The notes below the pieces were generated by a model. The model worked only from the letters and a program-made list of their open reading frames with translations. It ran no database searches and was not told the DNA's origin. Of a DNA stretch of 64,000 nucleotides, positions 17,837-26,007 are shown piece after piece. The position numbers and the translations under genes are program-made. Every line of letters starts with the position of its first letter. The stretch's first letter is position 1. Origin of the DNA: DATBGS01 sp036557885. GTDB taxonomy: Bacteria; Chloroflexota; Ktedonobacteria; Ktedonobacterales; DATBGS01. Location of the stretch: contig DATBGS010000165.1 in assembly GCA_036557885.1 (NCBI GenBank), forward strand, positions 1 through 64,000. Direction: 5' to 3'.

Positions 17837-18955
17837 TCATCCTGCCAGCAACTTAAAGCATTGCCAATCCTGAAAAGCGCCTGCCAGACATTGCAGCTTG
17901 GGCCACCAGTAGTCCTTGCGCGAGCCATTGTTTCTATCCCAAACGGGATAAGAGAGCATGTAGGTGAGCGCCAGCCGGTAATCCGTCAGCAGCGCCTCCC
18001 AGGAATAGCCGCGCACGCCCTGCGCCGCCAGCGCCCGATGATAGCGCCGCAGCAGCCGCTCCTCGCGCTGTCCTTCGCGGCGCTGCGCGGGCGGCCAGAA
18101 CGTCGCAAAGAGAAACACCAGATCCATCGCGCCAAAATCTGCTGCTGGCCCCTGAAAATCAATCAGGTACGTCTGGCTGCTGGTCCCAGGCGCGGGGCAT
18201 AAGAACTGAGAAAGATAACAATCGCCATGCGAGAGCGTCATACGCCGATGAGTCGCCACGCGCTGCCTGATATATCGCTCCCACAGCACCGGATAGCCCG
18301 CCAGCACTTGCTCATACAGCAGACGCAATGCTTCGGGAAACCACGCGCCCTCCGCCTCCAGAAAGCGCGCCCAATTGCGCCGCGTCTCCTCCACAAACTG
18401 CGCGTGACGCGCCTCATCCGCATACCACGACGGAAGCTCAAACGTACTCTGGCCCAGCAGCGGGTGTTCCCACCAGAACGCATGGAACGCCGCCAGCGCG
18501 TCCACTACCTGATCAAGCAGCGCCTCTGCGGGCACAGCCCCAGCAATCAGTTGCTCGCGTGTCACAGGCGGCGCGTGCGTCTCGGAAACATCCAGCAGCA
18601 GGCAAAACGACTGGCCGCTGGCCGCGTCTACCGCCGCAGCATAGCAAGGCACCAGCATCGGCAGCCGCGCTCGATGCGGGGCCACGAACTGATAAAACGC
18701 CACCTCGCGGGCGCCCGCCCGCAGCGCCCATTCCGCCGCAATCGCGCGCTTGAGAAACAACCGGCGTGGCGCTGTTTCGGGTGCATCGCTGGAATACCTC
18801 ACCTCCAGATGCGCCGCCGCCGAATTAAAGGCATCATTGGCGCGCAGGTGCACCGCTGCTACCTCGCCCTGTGGCAGCGCCCCACCTTCGCGCAGCGCGC
18901 TGGTGAGCCATTCTGGAGTAATCGGCGCATCCGGTGCAAGCATGTCAGGCATCAT
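17837..18955 (-). CDS. Phosphotransferase, APH/ecdysteroid-kinase-like
   Basis: Predicted small-molecule kinase of the aminoglycoside-phosphotransferase fold, 372 residues. LFLKRAIAAEWALRAGAREVAFY supplies the ATP-binding Lys and helix C region in pieces. The Brenner motif reads LSHGDCYLSQFL, with Gln where most family members have Asn. The metal-binding motif is IDFQGPAADFGAMDL. The start is set at the ATG after GGGGGTAGG. Substrate is unknown; homologues near acyl-CoA genes act on alcohols or choline-like compounds in some organisms, which is only a hint. Confidence 0.8.
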   Translation of the reverse strand: MMPDMLAPDAPITPEWLTSALREGGALPQGEVAAVHLRANDAFNSAAAHLEVRYSSDAPETAPRRLFLKRAIAAEWALRAGAREVAFYQFVAPHRARLPMLVPCYAAAVDAASGQSFCLLLDVSETHAPPVTREQLIAGAVPAEALLDQVVDALAAFHAFWWEHPLLGQSTFELPSWYADEARHAQFVEETRRNWARFLEAEGAWFPEALRLLYEQVLAGYPVLWERYIRQRVATHRRMTLSHGDCYLSQFLCPAPGTSSQTYLIDFQGPAADFGAMDLVFLFATFWPPAQRREGQREERLLRRYHRALAAQGVRGYSWEALLTDYRLALTYMLSYPVWDRNNGSRKDYWWPKLQCLAGAFQDWQCFKLLAG

Positions 18956-19146
18956 CCTACCCCCTCGCTATTGCAGAAGAGCATCCTGACTAGTATAGCA
19001 GAAGGCTTGAGCCAGAGATGAAAATTCGTGATAATCTCGAAGAAGAGAAGCCGCCGCTTTTTCCCTGTCCCCGCATACCTTGCTCATGCGATAGCTAATA
19101 CAGAAGGGCAGCGGCCTGCCAATCACACCAGAGGGAAGGGGAACAT

Positions 19147-19719
19147 ATGCGCCAGACGCATCCAGAAGCGCCAGCGGCCACCGCCGCCTTTGCCGCGCTC
19201 TTGCAGCAGACGCAGCGCCCGCTCTATGCCTATCTGCGCGGCTTGATGGCCGATCAGGAGCAGGCACACGATCTGGTGCAGGATGTCTTTTGCGATGCCT
19301 GGCGCGCCGCCCGCCAGAGCGCGCCGCCCTTCGACGCTGACAGCGACGCCGCCGGGCAGCGGCGCTGGCTCTTTCGCGTCGCCCATCACAAAGCCGTTTC
19401 CGCCCTGCGCCATCGCAGTGTCATTCGATGGGAATCGCTGGACATCCCCGGCGAAAGCGATGAGGCGCCAGACCACGCCGCGCCCTTTGAGGACCAGATA
19501 GCCGAAAGTCAGGCCATTCACGCCGCCCTTGCCAGCCTCGCGCTGGAAGAAGCCGCGTGCCTCTTACTCAACGTCGTCCAGGGCTTCACCTCGGCGGAAA
19601 TTGCCCAGATCATCGGGGTCAGCCAGCAAACCTGTAAAAAGCGCCTCGCGCGTGCCAAACAGCGGCTGCGCGCCGCCTATTTCGCCCAGAACACCGGGCG
19701 CGAGGAATCCCAGCCATGA
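19147..19719 (+). CDS. ECF-type RNA polymerase sigma factor
   Basis: Alternative sigma factor of 190 residues. Region 2 is at about residues 15-85 (AHDLVQDVFCDAWRA, WLFRVAHHKAVSALRHR) and region 4 at 115-180 (GFTSAEIAQIIGVSQQTCKKRLARAKQRLR). AAGGGGA precedes the ATG. The stop overlaps the ATG of the next gene by four bases (ATGA), the usual coupling of an ECF factor with its anti-sigma. It probably controls its own operon. Confidence 0.93.
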   Translation: MRQTHPEAPAATAAFAALLQQTQRPLYAYLRGLMADQEQAHDLVQDVFCDAWRAARQSAPPFDADSDAAGQRRWLFRVAHHKAVSALRHRSVIRWESLDIPGESDEAPDHAAPFEDQIAESQAIHAALASLALEEAACLLLNVVQGFTSAEIAQIIGVSQQTCKKRLARAKQRLRAAYFAQNTGREESQP

Positions 19720-21314
19720 CTACCAGAGCATCCGGACAGCAAACCAACCCAGGCCCATATTGTGATCGGTTTGCCGCGCTCCTGCCCCTGCTCAACGCCA
19801 ACGAGCTTGAGCCAGAGGAAGCCACAGTCGCGCGCGCTCACCTCTCCGACTGTCGCTGGTGTCAGCGCCAGCTTCGAGACTATGGAACGGTGGAGCGCGT
19901 CATGCGCCAGCACCTCGCCGCGCTGGAGGCATCGTTTCCCGCGCTTTCCGCACAGGAGATTGTTACACTGGCTGAACACACCAGCCCAACACAGAGCACC
20001 CCCGCGCCTATTCAACCAACGCGCCGTCCGCGTCCGGTGCGCCGCTTTCTCGCCTGGGCTGGCCCCATCGCCGCCGTGCTGCTCATCGTGCTGCTGACGG
20101 TCAGCGTCTTCTCCGTGCGCGGCCATCCCGCAGCCAGCAACCAGGGCACGCCCGCGCTCTATGTCAGCACCCTCCGTGACATCGTGGCGCTGCGCCAGAG
20201 TGATGGTAAGCTGCTCTGGCGCTCGTCTGTTACAAGCGACACCTTCAGCACCCCCATCAGCGATCACGGCATCGTGTACTCGGTTGCGTTTCGTGCGAAC
20301 GACTTCTCTCTCGTCGCGCTGAGCGCCAACGAAGGCAAGGAACTCTGGGAACGCACCCTCCCACCCGACTCCCAGCCGAGCATCACTGCTGCAAACGGCA
20401 TAGTCTTCGTTGTGACAGTGGTCTATCATTGCTGCCAGTCCCAAACTCTTGATCAGCCTGCCCTGCTCGCCTATCGCGGCAGCGACGGCAAGGAACTTTG
20501 GCGCTATGATGCCCCAACCACAGATGTATCCAATAAAACGAATTCCAATATCCAGCCGCAATTTAGCTCGTCCCCCGTCGTCTACGGGAACACCCTCTAC
20601 ATCGGGCTGGAAGACACGGTACAGGCGCTCCAGGCCAACACCGGGCAGCATCTTTGGACGGCCCCGCTCAACCTGGCTCCGGCAGCAGTGGCACCAGATG
20701 GCACCACCATCTATACGCCGCTGCTGGGCAATGAATGGCTGGCAGCCGACGCCACCAGCGTCTATGCCTACACCGACATCCCGCACCAGGAGACGCCAGA
20801 AAGCGCCTATGTCAACGGAAGTTTCGCGCAAGTCTTCGCGCTGCGCGCCAGCGACGGCGCCTCGCTCTGGCAAGCTGACCTTGGCGCCGACCTTCAGGAC
20901 GACTTTCTGCCCCCGGTGATCAGCAACAACACGCTCTATGTGGAGGTCGCCAACCTGCACCCCGCATCAGCCACCGATACGGCGTTTCTGATCTATGCCC
21001 TGCAAGCTGACACTGGCGCGCAGCTTCTGGAGCTAAAAGAGCCGGGAACCTCGAAGCAGTTTTTCCAGCAAGCCTTCACCTACGCCTTCACCTACTCCGC
21101 TGGCGCCCTCTACTACACCAAACCGGATGGCTCGCTGGACGCGCTCCACCTCAGCGATAGGCGGCTGGTCTGGAACTACACGCTCGGCGTGGCGGCTACG
21201 TTTCTGGGGACCAGCGACACAGCCGTCTTTCTGCTGACCTTCACCAGCATCCAGGCGCTCAGCATCAGCGACGGACATCTGCTCTGGGAGCAAGTGCTTG
21301 CCCACCTCAAGTAG
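19716..21314 (+). CDS. Transmembrane anti-sigma factor fused to a PQQ-type beta-propeller
   Basis: Predicted regulator of the ECF factor upstream, 532 residues. The N-terminal zf-HC2-like anti-sigma domain has HLSDCRWCQRQL (His-x3-Cys-x2-Cys) at about residues 42-53. A Pro/Thr linker leads to one membrane helix near residues 110-132 (FLAWAGPIAAVLLIVLLTV). The remaining ~390 residues are outside and contain repeated GKLLWR, GKELWE, GKELWR, GASLWQ and GHLLWE blades, as in PQQ/Trp-docking propellers. The outer domain may sense an envelope ligand and release sigma. Enzyme activity is not expected, since such folds without a catalytic partner mostly bind. Confidence 0.87.
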   Translation: MTTRASGQQTNPGPYCDRFAALLPLLNANELEPEEATVARAHLSDCRWCQRQLRDYGTVERVMRQHLAALEASFPALSAQEIVTLAEHTSPTQSTPAPIQPTRRPRPVRRFLAWAGPIAAVLLIVLLTVSVFSVRGHPAASNQGTPALYVSTLRDIVALRQSDGKLLWRSSVTSDTFSTPISDHGIVYSVAFRANDFSLVALSANEGKELWERTLPPDSQPSITAANGIVFVVTVVYHCCQSQTLDQPALLAYRGSDGKELWRYDAPTTDVSNKTNSNIQPQFSSSPVVYGNTLYIGLEDTVQALQANTGQHLWTAPLNLAPAAVAPDGTTIYTPLLGNEWLAADATSVYAYTDIPHQETPESAYVNGSFAQVFALRASDGASLWQADLGADLQDDFLPPVISNNTLYVEVANLHPASATDTAFLIYALQADTGAQLLELKEPGTSKQFFQQAFTYAFTYSAGALYYTKPDGSLDALHLSDRRLVWNYTLGVAATFLGTSDTAVFLLTFTSIQALSISDGHLLWEQVLAHLK

Positions 21315-21323
21315 TGGGCTGCT

Positions 21324-21405
21324 CCCTGTACCACCGGCTTCTAGCCGGCCCGCCCCTGCTTTGAGGGGTGAACGTTGGACCGGCAGGGATGCCGGTGGTA
21401 CAGGG
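21324..21405. repeat. Family B inverted repeat between convergent genes
   Basis: CCCTGTACCACCGGC and its exact complement GCCGGTGGTACAGGG flank a core that includes the CCCCTGCTTTGAGGGG module. It probably terminates both neighbouring genes. Confidence 0.75.
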
Positions 21406-21429
21406 AAGAGAGGGAATAGCCTGCCGCGC

Positions 21430-21810
21430 TCACTTGCCGGTATACGCAACCACCTCAATTTCGACGAGGAACCCTTCCGCCAGTTGCGCCCCGCAGGTCA
21501 GGCGCGTTGGCTTTGGGTCGGAGAAATAGCTCGAGTACACCTGATTGTAGCGCGGAAAGAGGCTCAGGTCGCTGAGGAACACCGTTGCTTTCACCACGTC
21601 ATCCAGGCTGGCGCCCGCCGCTTGAAGCAGCGCTCGAATGTTCTCCAGGGCGCGCGCCGTTTGTTCTTCAATCGTCGAACCCACGCGCTGGCCCTGCTCA
21701 TTGGTGGAAAGGGTTCCAGCGACGAAAATAAAGTCCCCGGCCCGCAGACAGCTTGAGTACGCGCCACCGGGCCGAACGATGTGCTTGGTATCAATATACT
21801 CTTTAGGCAT
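21430..21810 (-). CDS. RidA/YjgF family enamine-imine deaminase
   Basis: Small trimeric protein of 126 residues that hydrolyses reactive enamine/imine intermediates. Family tracts are YSSCLRAGDFIFVAGTLS, GSTIEEQTARALENI, VVKATVFLSDL, and the C-terminal LVEIEVVAY. Arg of PTRLTC is at the place of the substrate-binding Arg. GAGGAGG precedes the ATG. It ends a group of minus-strand genes. Confidence 0.9.
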   Translation of the reverse strand: MPKEYIDTKHIVRPGGAYSSCLRAGDFIFVAGTLSTNEQGQRVGSTIEEQTARALENIRALLQAAGASLDDVVKATVFLSDLSLFPRYNQVYSSYFSDPKPTRLTCGAQLAEGFLVEIEVVAYTGK

Positions 21811-21828
21811 GATGAAACCTCCTCACGA

Positions 21829-22647
21829 TTATGCTGTTATTGTAATCGTGAACGGCCCCCAGGTGCCAACCAATCCCTGCCCATGCACCGAAGTGCTCTT
21901 GCCCTGGTCAATCTGCTTCTCGGTCATCAGCCCCAGCGCAATCAGGAACGAATCCATCTTGACGGGCACCTCCGTATAATGGCTGACCTCCTGCCCATCA
22001 ATCCAGAAGACCAACTCATCCTTGCTCTTGGTATAGGCAATCTTGCAATGATGAAGCTGCCCAGGCCGCGTGGGGAGGTCCAGTTCGTGGAAATAGCAGA
22101 AATACGCCGGTCGGTCGGTGCGCGTCTGTTCGGCAGGCGGCACACCAGGGAACGGCAGCCGCGCGTAGACAGTGGCGATCTTATCGTTGCACATGAAGAC
22201 ATCAATCGCCAGCCCCACCTTGAAATCAAGCAAATTGATCGAGACAAAGCCATCGTACAGATCGCCAGGGGCCGTCCCCAGACAGCGCGCGCTCTGCTCC
22301 CACTCCAGCGTCATCGTCCCCTGCTCAGGCGGCTCGAACATGCGCGTGGAAAAGTACATATTCTTGGCGTTGTCCAGCACCTGCACCTGATCATTGCTGC
22401 GCGTAATCGGCATGACTGCCACGCGCATGAGGTCGCCTTCCACCACAACCACCGCGTTTGGCTCGCGGTACTGCCAGAATGAGCCATCCGGCAGCGGAAA
22501 GCCGCCATATTGCCAGGTGGGGTCTTTGCCGGTGATGATGGAGCCATAGTTGCCATAGACAAAGCGGGTCGTCTCGCCCGCGCTCGCCTGCGGCGCGGGT
22601 GTCTCTTCTATTTCAGTCTCGGCCATGTTCATTTTCCTCTTACTCAT
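21829..22647 (-). CDS. Conserved hypothetical, beta-rich, possibly DUF6081-like
   Basis: A 272-residue soluble protein with no signal peptide. Its composition (many Trp, Phe, Tyr; short strand-like stretches such as FVYGNYGSIITG, GTMTLEWEQ, GLVGTWGPFTITIT) suggests a concanavalin/LamG-like sandwich. It reads like the group called DUF6081, but that is from memory and not certain. The ATG at 22647 follows GGAG by eight bases; ATG 22623 also has a nearby AAGAGG. RidA follows 18 bp downstream. Confidence 0.6.
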   Translation of the reverse strand: MSKRKMNMAETEIEETPAPQASAGETTRFVYGNYGSIITGKDPTWQYGGFPLPDGSFWQYREPNAVVVVEGDLMRVAVMPITRSNDQVQVLDNAKNMYFSTRMFEPPEQGTMTLEWEQSARCLGTAPGDLYDGFVSINLLDFKVGLAIDVFMCNDKIATVYARLPFPGVPPAEQTRTDRPAYFCYFHELDLPTRPGQLHHCKIAYTKSKDELVFWIDGQEVSHYTEVPVKMDSFLIALGLMTEKQIDQGKSTSVHGQGLVGTWGPFTITITA

Positions 22648-22665
22648 CGGATTATCTCCAGAGAA

Positions 22666-22831
22666 GCTGGCGAATAAATTCGCGCCTATGGGCCTGCGGC
22701 CACAAAACCCGCCTGCGCGGGTTAGTAAAAACGTTAGCTCGCCTGGGGCTGGGGAGTCCGCGCAGGCGGACTTGCCGTGCCCCTCTGCCTTGGGGGTGGC
22801 GCAGCCCTTAGGCGCGGTTTTAACCGCCAGC
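22666..22831. repeat. Family A MITE-like repeat, copy 1
   Basis: Termini are GCTGGCG..GCGCCTATGGGC on the left and CCCTTAGGCGCGGTTTTAAC..GCCAGC on the right, imperfect inverted repeats. The interior has hairpins CCCGCCTGCGCGGG and GTCCGCGCAGGCGGAC. It fills the gap between ubiA and the gene for the beta-rich protein and abuts the ubiA stop codon. Confidence 0.8.
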
Positions 22832-23788
22832 CTACTTTACGATGCCCTGTATGACCACTGCTGCAATCATAATCAGGCACGCCAGCAGATCGCCGTTGAC
22901 CACGCTGCCCATCAGCTTACCATACCCCTCCAGCGTGCCATCTGCCCGGCGCAGCGCCGCAAAGGGCAAGAGCAGCGTCAGCGCGGCAATCACCGCGTAC
23001 CAGGGCAGCGCGCCCAGCACGCTCACCACAATGATGCTGGCCGCCACGAGCGCCTGAAGCACATAGCCAACCACGCGCCCGCGCTCCTCGCCCAGCGCCG
23101 CCACCGGCGACATCTTGCCCACCTGCCGATCAGCCCGCCAGTGCAGGAAATGATGGAAGTACAGCACCATCATCGTGTACAGCCCAATGACCACCGAGAC
23201 GGCCACCGCCTGCCAGGTGACGTTGCCGGTCTGCACATAGAACGCGCCCACCAGCGGCAGCACCCCAAACGCGATGACAATATCCACCTCGCCCGCGCCA
23301 CGCCCCACGTAGGCCAGGCGAATGGGCGGGGCCACGTAAAAGAAGGCCAGCAAAAAGCCTCCCACCGCAAAGGCCAGCGTCCAGGGGCGGCCCAGGAAGG
23401 TCAGCGCCAGCCCACACGCCAGCGCCGCCGCAAAAATGCTGGCCGTCAGCACCCAATACTGGCGCAGCGTAATCTGCCCGGCGATCAGGCTGGCCGAGCC
23501 AGTGGTGATGGCCTGCGGCTGCCCGTCTACAATCATCTGGCTGGCGGCCTGATCTGCGCCACTCTGAAAATCAAAGACATCGTTGACTACATTCGCGCCC
23601 AGATGCGCCGCCAGCGCCCCCAGAAACGCCAGCACAAACAGCGTCGGGTGGAAAATGCCCTGCTGCTCCCAGGCCAGCGCCGTCCCCAGCAGCACCGGCA
23701 TCGCCATCACCGGCAAGACACCTGCGCGCGTCGTCTTGACAAAGAACGCCAGACGCCCTGGATGCGCGTTCACTGCCGCCGCGCACAT
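22832..23788 (-). CDS. UbiA-family prenyltransferase, MenA-like
   Basis: Integral membrane enzyme of 318 residues that attaches a polyprenyl chain to an aromatic acceptor, most likely 1,4-dihydroxy-2-naphthoate in menaquinone synthesis. The first Asp-rich motif is NVVNDVFDFQSGAD; FHHFLHWRADRQVGKMSPV is typical of MenA relatives. Eight or nine hydrophobic helices are visible. It overlaps the upstream PPOX gene by 19 bp, so the two are translated together. The stop touches repeat A copy 1. Confidence 0.88.
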   Translation of the reverse strand: MCAAAVNAHPGRLAFFVKTTRAGVLPVMAMPVLLGTALAWEQQGIFHPTLFVLAFLGALAAHLGANVVNDVFDFQSGADQAASQMIVDGQPQAITTGSASLIAGQITLRQYWVLTASIFAAALACGLALTFLGRPWTLAFAVGGFLLAFFYVAPPIRLAYVGRGAGEVDIVIAFGVLPLVGAFYVQTGNVTWQAVAVSVVIGLYTMMVLYFHHFLHWRADRQVGKMSPVAALGEERGRVVGYVLQALVAASIIVVSVLGALPWYAVIAALTLLLPFAALRRADGTLEGYGKLMGSVVNGDLLACLIMIAAVVIQGIVK

Positions 23789-24246
23789 GCCGTCACCCCT
23801 GCTTCTTCCTGCACCTCGGCCACCTTGTAGCCCGCGCGCAGATCGGTGATGCGCGCCCAGTTGACCTTCACGCGCACCATCTTGATTGGCACCTGCGCCA
23901 TGAACGTTGCCGCCAGTTCGGACTTCTTCATCACCTGCTGCTTGACATATTTGGCGGCTTCGGCATCCTCGACGACTTCGGCCACGCCTGTGCCCTCCAG
24001 CCAGCAGGTGGGCTGGCGCGGGCCGATGAAAATACCAACTTTGGGGTTATCCGTGAGGTTTGCCAGCTTGCGCGAGGTGATGATAAAGGTGAAATACAGC
24101 AAAAAATCGTCGCTCTCGGTGAACTCTTCCGCAAAGAAGGCGCCAGTGGTATAGGGCTGGTGATCGCGCTCGGTGGCAATCAGCAGCGTATCGTACTCTT
24201 TCAGAAAGTCCACAAACGTCTGGCGGGTTTCCTGGTCCATCTTCAT
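23770..24246 (-). CDS. Pyridoxamine 5'-phosphate oxidase-related (split-barrel flavin/F420) protein
   Basis: A 158-residue split beta-barrel protein. Tracts TTGAFFAEEF, FTFIITSRKLANLTDNPKVGIFIG and the closing VNWARITDLR match PPOX-like FMN or F420-binding proteins that reduce small molecules. It starts at the ATG after GGAGGCCAACGTC. It lies directly upstream of, and overlaps, the UbiA-like gene, which hints at a quinone or redox cofactor link (inference). Confidence 0.83.
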   Translation of the reverse strand: MKMDQETRQTFVDFLKEYDTLLIATERDHQPYTTGAFFAEEFTESDDFLLYFTFIITSRKLANLTDNPKVGIFIGPRQPTCWLEGTGVAEVVEDAEAAKYVKQQVMKKSELAATFMAQVPIKMVRVKVNWARITDLRAGYKVAEVQEEAGVTACARRQ

Positions 24247-24463
24247 GACGTTGGCCTCCTATCATGGCTATCGCGCTTATTGTTTACAAACCGACGTGCC
24301 GGTCTGTTAGTTTCCCATAAAACTTATAGGGCAATCTGGGGCGAAAATCAAGGGGAAAGTAAGAGGCCCCGCGCTGGTCAAAGATTTCTTTTCTAAGCCG
24401 GAGTGTATCCGCTGTTACAGACGTGTCCCCCGTCCTCATGCTAGGCTCTCCCATAAGTGCAAA

Positions 24464-24480
24464 CGTTGAAGCGTTCAACG
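24464..24480. promoter_or_regulatory. Perfect palindrome, candidate operator
   Basis: CGTTGAA-GCG-TTCAACG is a perfect 7-3-7 inverted repeat 37 bases before the transporter ATG. Its size fits a dimeric regulator site; no regulator gene is adjacent. Confidence 0.45.
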
Positions 24481-24517
24481 CCGCGAGCCTGACGCGCAGA
24501 GAGGGACGGACACGCTC

Positions 24518-25297
24518 ATGGGAGGAGCCACAGCAGACCCAGGAGCTAACTGGAATCTGGAGCGGGACCGAGGATACCCCGTATCTTCATCCCCAGGGGT
24601 TATTGCTGAATATTGGACGCGCGCTGGGCCGGTGCGCGGCCCGCTGCCCCGACAAGACGCAGCAGTCCTGGCCGCCTCTGCGCAAGCCACCATTGCTGAC
24701 CCTATCCCATTAGGCTTGGCGGGCTTTGCCAGCAGCCGCTTCACCATCAGCAGCATCTACGCCGGGTGGTTTCCGTTCACCCCTGGCAACCTGGCTATTG
24801 CTATCCCGGTGGCCTTGATCTTTGGGGGTGTTGCATCCTTTCTGGCGGGCATGTGGGCCTTCCGGCGCGGCAATGTCCTGGCAGCCACGACCTTCGCCAC
24901 GTTTGGCGCCTTCAATGCAGCCTGGGCCATTTTGCAGTGGATGATGCTGGTGGGACTGGCGCCGCATATCGGCGCTCCTGGCAATGCGGGCGGCGTGGAT
25001 GGCATCCTGGTCCTCACCTTTAGCCTGATCTCGCTCTACCTGGGACTGGCCGCTCTGGGCCAAAATCCAGGGCTGGCGACGGTCCTGCTGACGATGGCCC
25101 TCACCCATGCGTTCCTGGGCGCCTGGGCACTGGCCCCGCATGTGGTCTGGCTGCGGGTTGCCGGAGGCTACTGCGGCATCGCCACTTCGGTGCTCGCCTT
25201 CCTGATGTCAGCCGCGCTGGTCATCAACAGCGCCTATGGGTATGAAGTTATCCCACTGCCAAAGGCAGGGCGGCTCTTCAGCGGCAGCCGCGCCTAG
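24518..25297 (+). CDS. GPR1/FUN34/YaaH (SatP-like) acetate/succinate transporter
   Basis: Six-helix membrane protein of the acetate uptake channel family. The hallmark NPxPLGL motif appears as ADPIPLGLAGFA, followed by segments such as IAIPVALIFGGVASFLAG and FGAFNAAWAILQWM. The N-terminus before the motif is ~60 residues, longer than in E. coli SatP (about ten), and no strong ribosome site precedes the ATG, so the real start may be further in. Acetate uptake would suit the nearby thiolase and CoA genes. Confidence 0.82.
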   Translation: MGGATADPGANWNLERDRGYPVSSSPGVIAEYWTRAGPVRGPLPRQDAAVLAASAQATIADPIPLGLAGFASSRFTISSIYAGWFPFTPGNLAIAIPVALIFGGVASFLAGMWAFRRGNVLAATTFATFGAFNAAWAILQWMMLVGLAPHIGAPGNAGGVDGILVLTFSLISLYLGLAALGQNPGLATVLLTMALTHAFLGAWALAPHVVWLRVAGGYCGIATSVLAFLMSAALVINSAYGYEVIPLPKAGRLFSGSRA

Positions 25298-25305
25298 TCT
25301 GCCCG

Positions 25306-25434
25306 CGTGTAGCACCGGCGTCCCGCCGGTCCCCGCTGACCGGCCAGAGGCCGGTGCTACAAGCGAAGCCGCCCGCGTGTAGCACCAGCGTCTCGCCGGT
25401 CTTGCGTGTAGCACCGGCGTCCCGCCGGTCAGCG
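25306..25434. repeat. Family B repeat array, three units
   Basis: GTGTAGCACCGGCGTCCCGC occurs twice almost intact, with a third variant (AGCACCAGCGTCTCGCCGGT) between and an inverted unit GGCCGGTGCTACA. It lies between the convergent transporter and phosphatase genes. Confidence 0.78.
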
Positions 25435-25438
25435 TCGG

Positions 25439-25996
25439 TCAATCGGCGTTGTGCTGCCACAGCCGCGCAATGCTTGCCCCATCAGCCGCCAGCGTCACAC
25501 AAAATACATCGGGATTTGTCAGCGCCTGCCACGTCTCAAAACCCACGCGCGGGTCGAAGTGCTTGAGCAGCAGCGTGATGAGATTGCCATGCGAGACGAT
25601 CAGCGTCTTCCTCATCGCGTGGCACAAGATGTCGTCTACAGCCGCCACCGCCCGGCGCATGGCCTCCCGGCTGGATTCGCCACCCACAAAGCACAGGTCC
25701 AGATCATCAAAGGAACGCCGCAGGCACTCCAGCCAATCTGGGGCGGCTTCGCCCAGGGCGCGCTCCCTCAGCCGCGCGTCTTGCTCCACCTCCAGGCGTA
25801 GGCGCGCAGCCAGCGGCGCAATACTTTGCACCGCCCGCGTAAACGGGCTGGAAACAATGCGCTCAATGCCCAGCGGCAGCAAAAACTCCGCCAGCGCCTC
25901 CGCCTGCGCGCTGCCCGCTGGCGTCAGCGGCGCCGCTGGCTCCTGGCCCGCTGCCTGGCAATGCCGAACGACATACAACGTCGCGGCTTGTTTCAT
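25439..25996 (-). CDS. Histidine phosphatase family protein
   Basis: Phosphoglycerate-mutase-like phosphatase of 185 residues. The usual RHG triad is RHC (YVVRHCQA); SPFTRAVQS and the distal IVSHGNLI supply the other phosphate-binding residues. The ATG at 25996 follows GGAG by five bases; the earlier GTG lacks support. It sits 11 bp from the stop of the hydrolase gene upstream, so they share a transcript. Substrate unknown. Confidence 0.87.
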   Translation of the reverse strand: MKQAATLYVVRHCQAAGQEPAAPLTPAGSAQAEALAEFLLPLGIERIVSSPFTRAVQSIAPLAARLRLEVEQDARLRERALGEAAPDWLECLRRSFDDLDLCFVGGESSREAMRRAVAAVDDILCHAMRKTLIVSHGNLITLLLKHFDPRVGFETWQALTNPDVFCVTLAADGASIARLWQHNAD

Positions 25997-26007
25997 ACAG
26001 ACTCCAT

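Noticed and set aside
25306..25434. CRISPR-like array
   Set aside because: Three related units are present but spacing is irregular, units are inverted relative to one another and no cas genes are near; they belong to hairpin family B.
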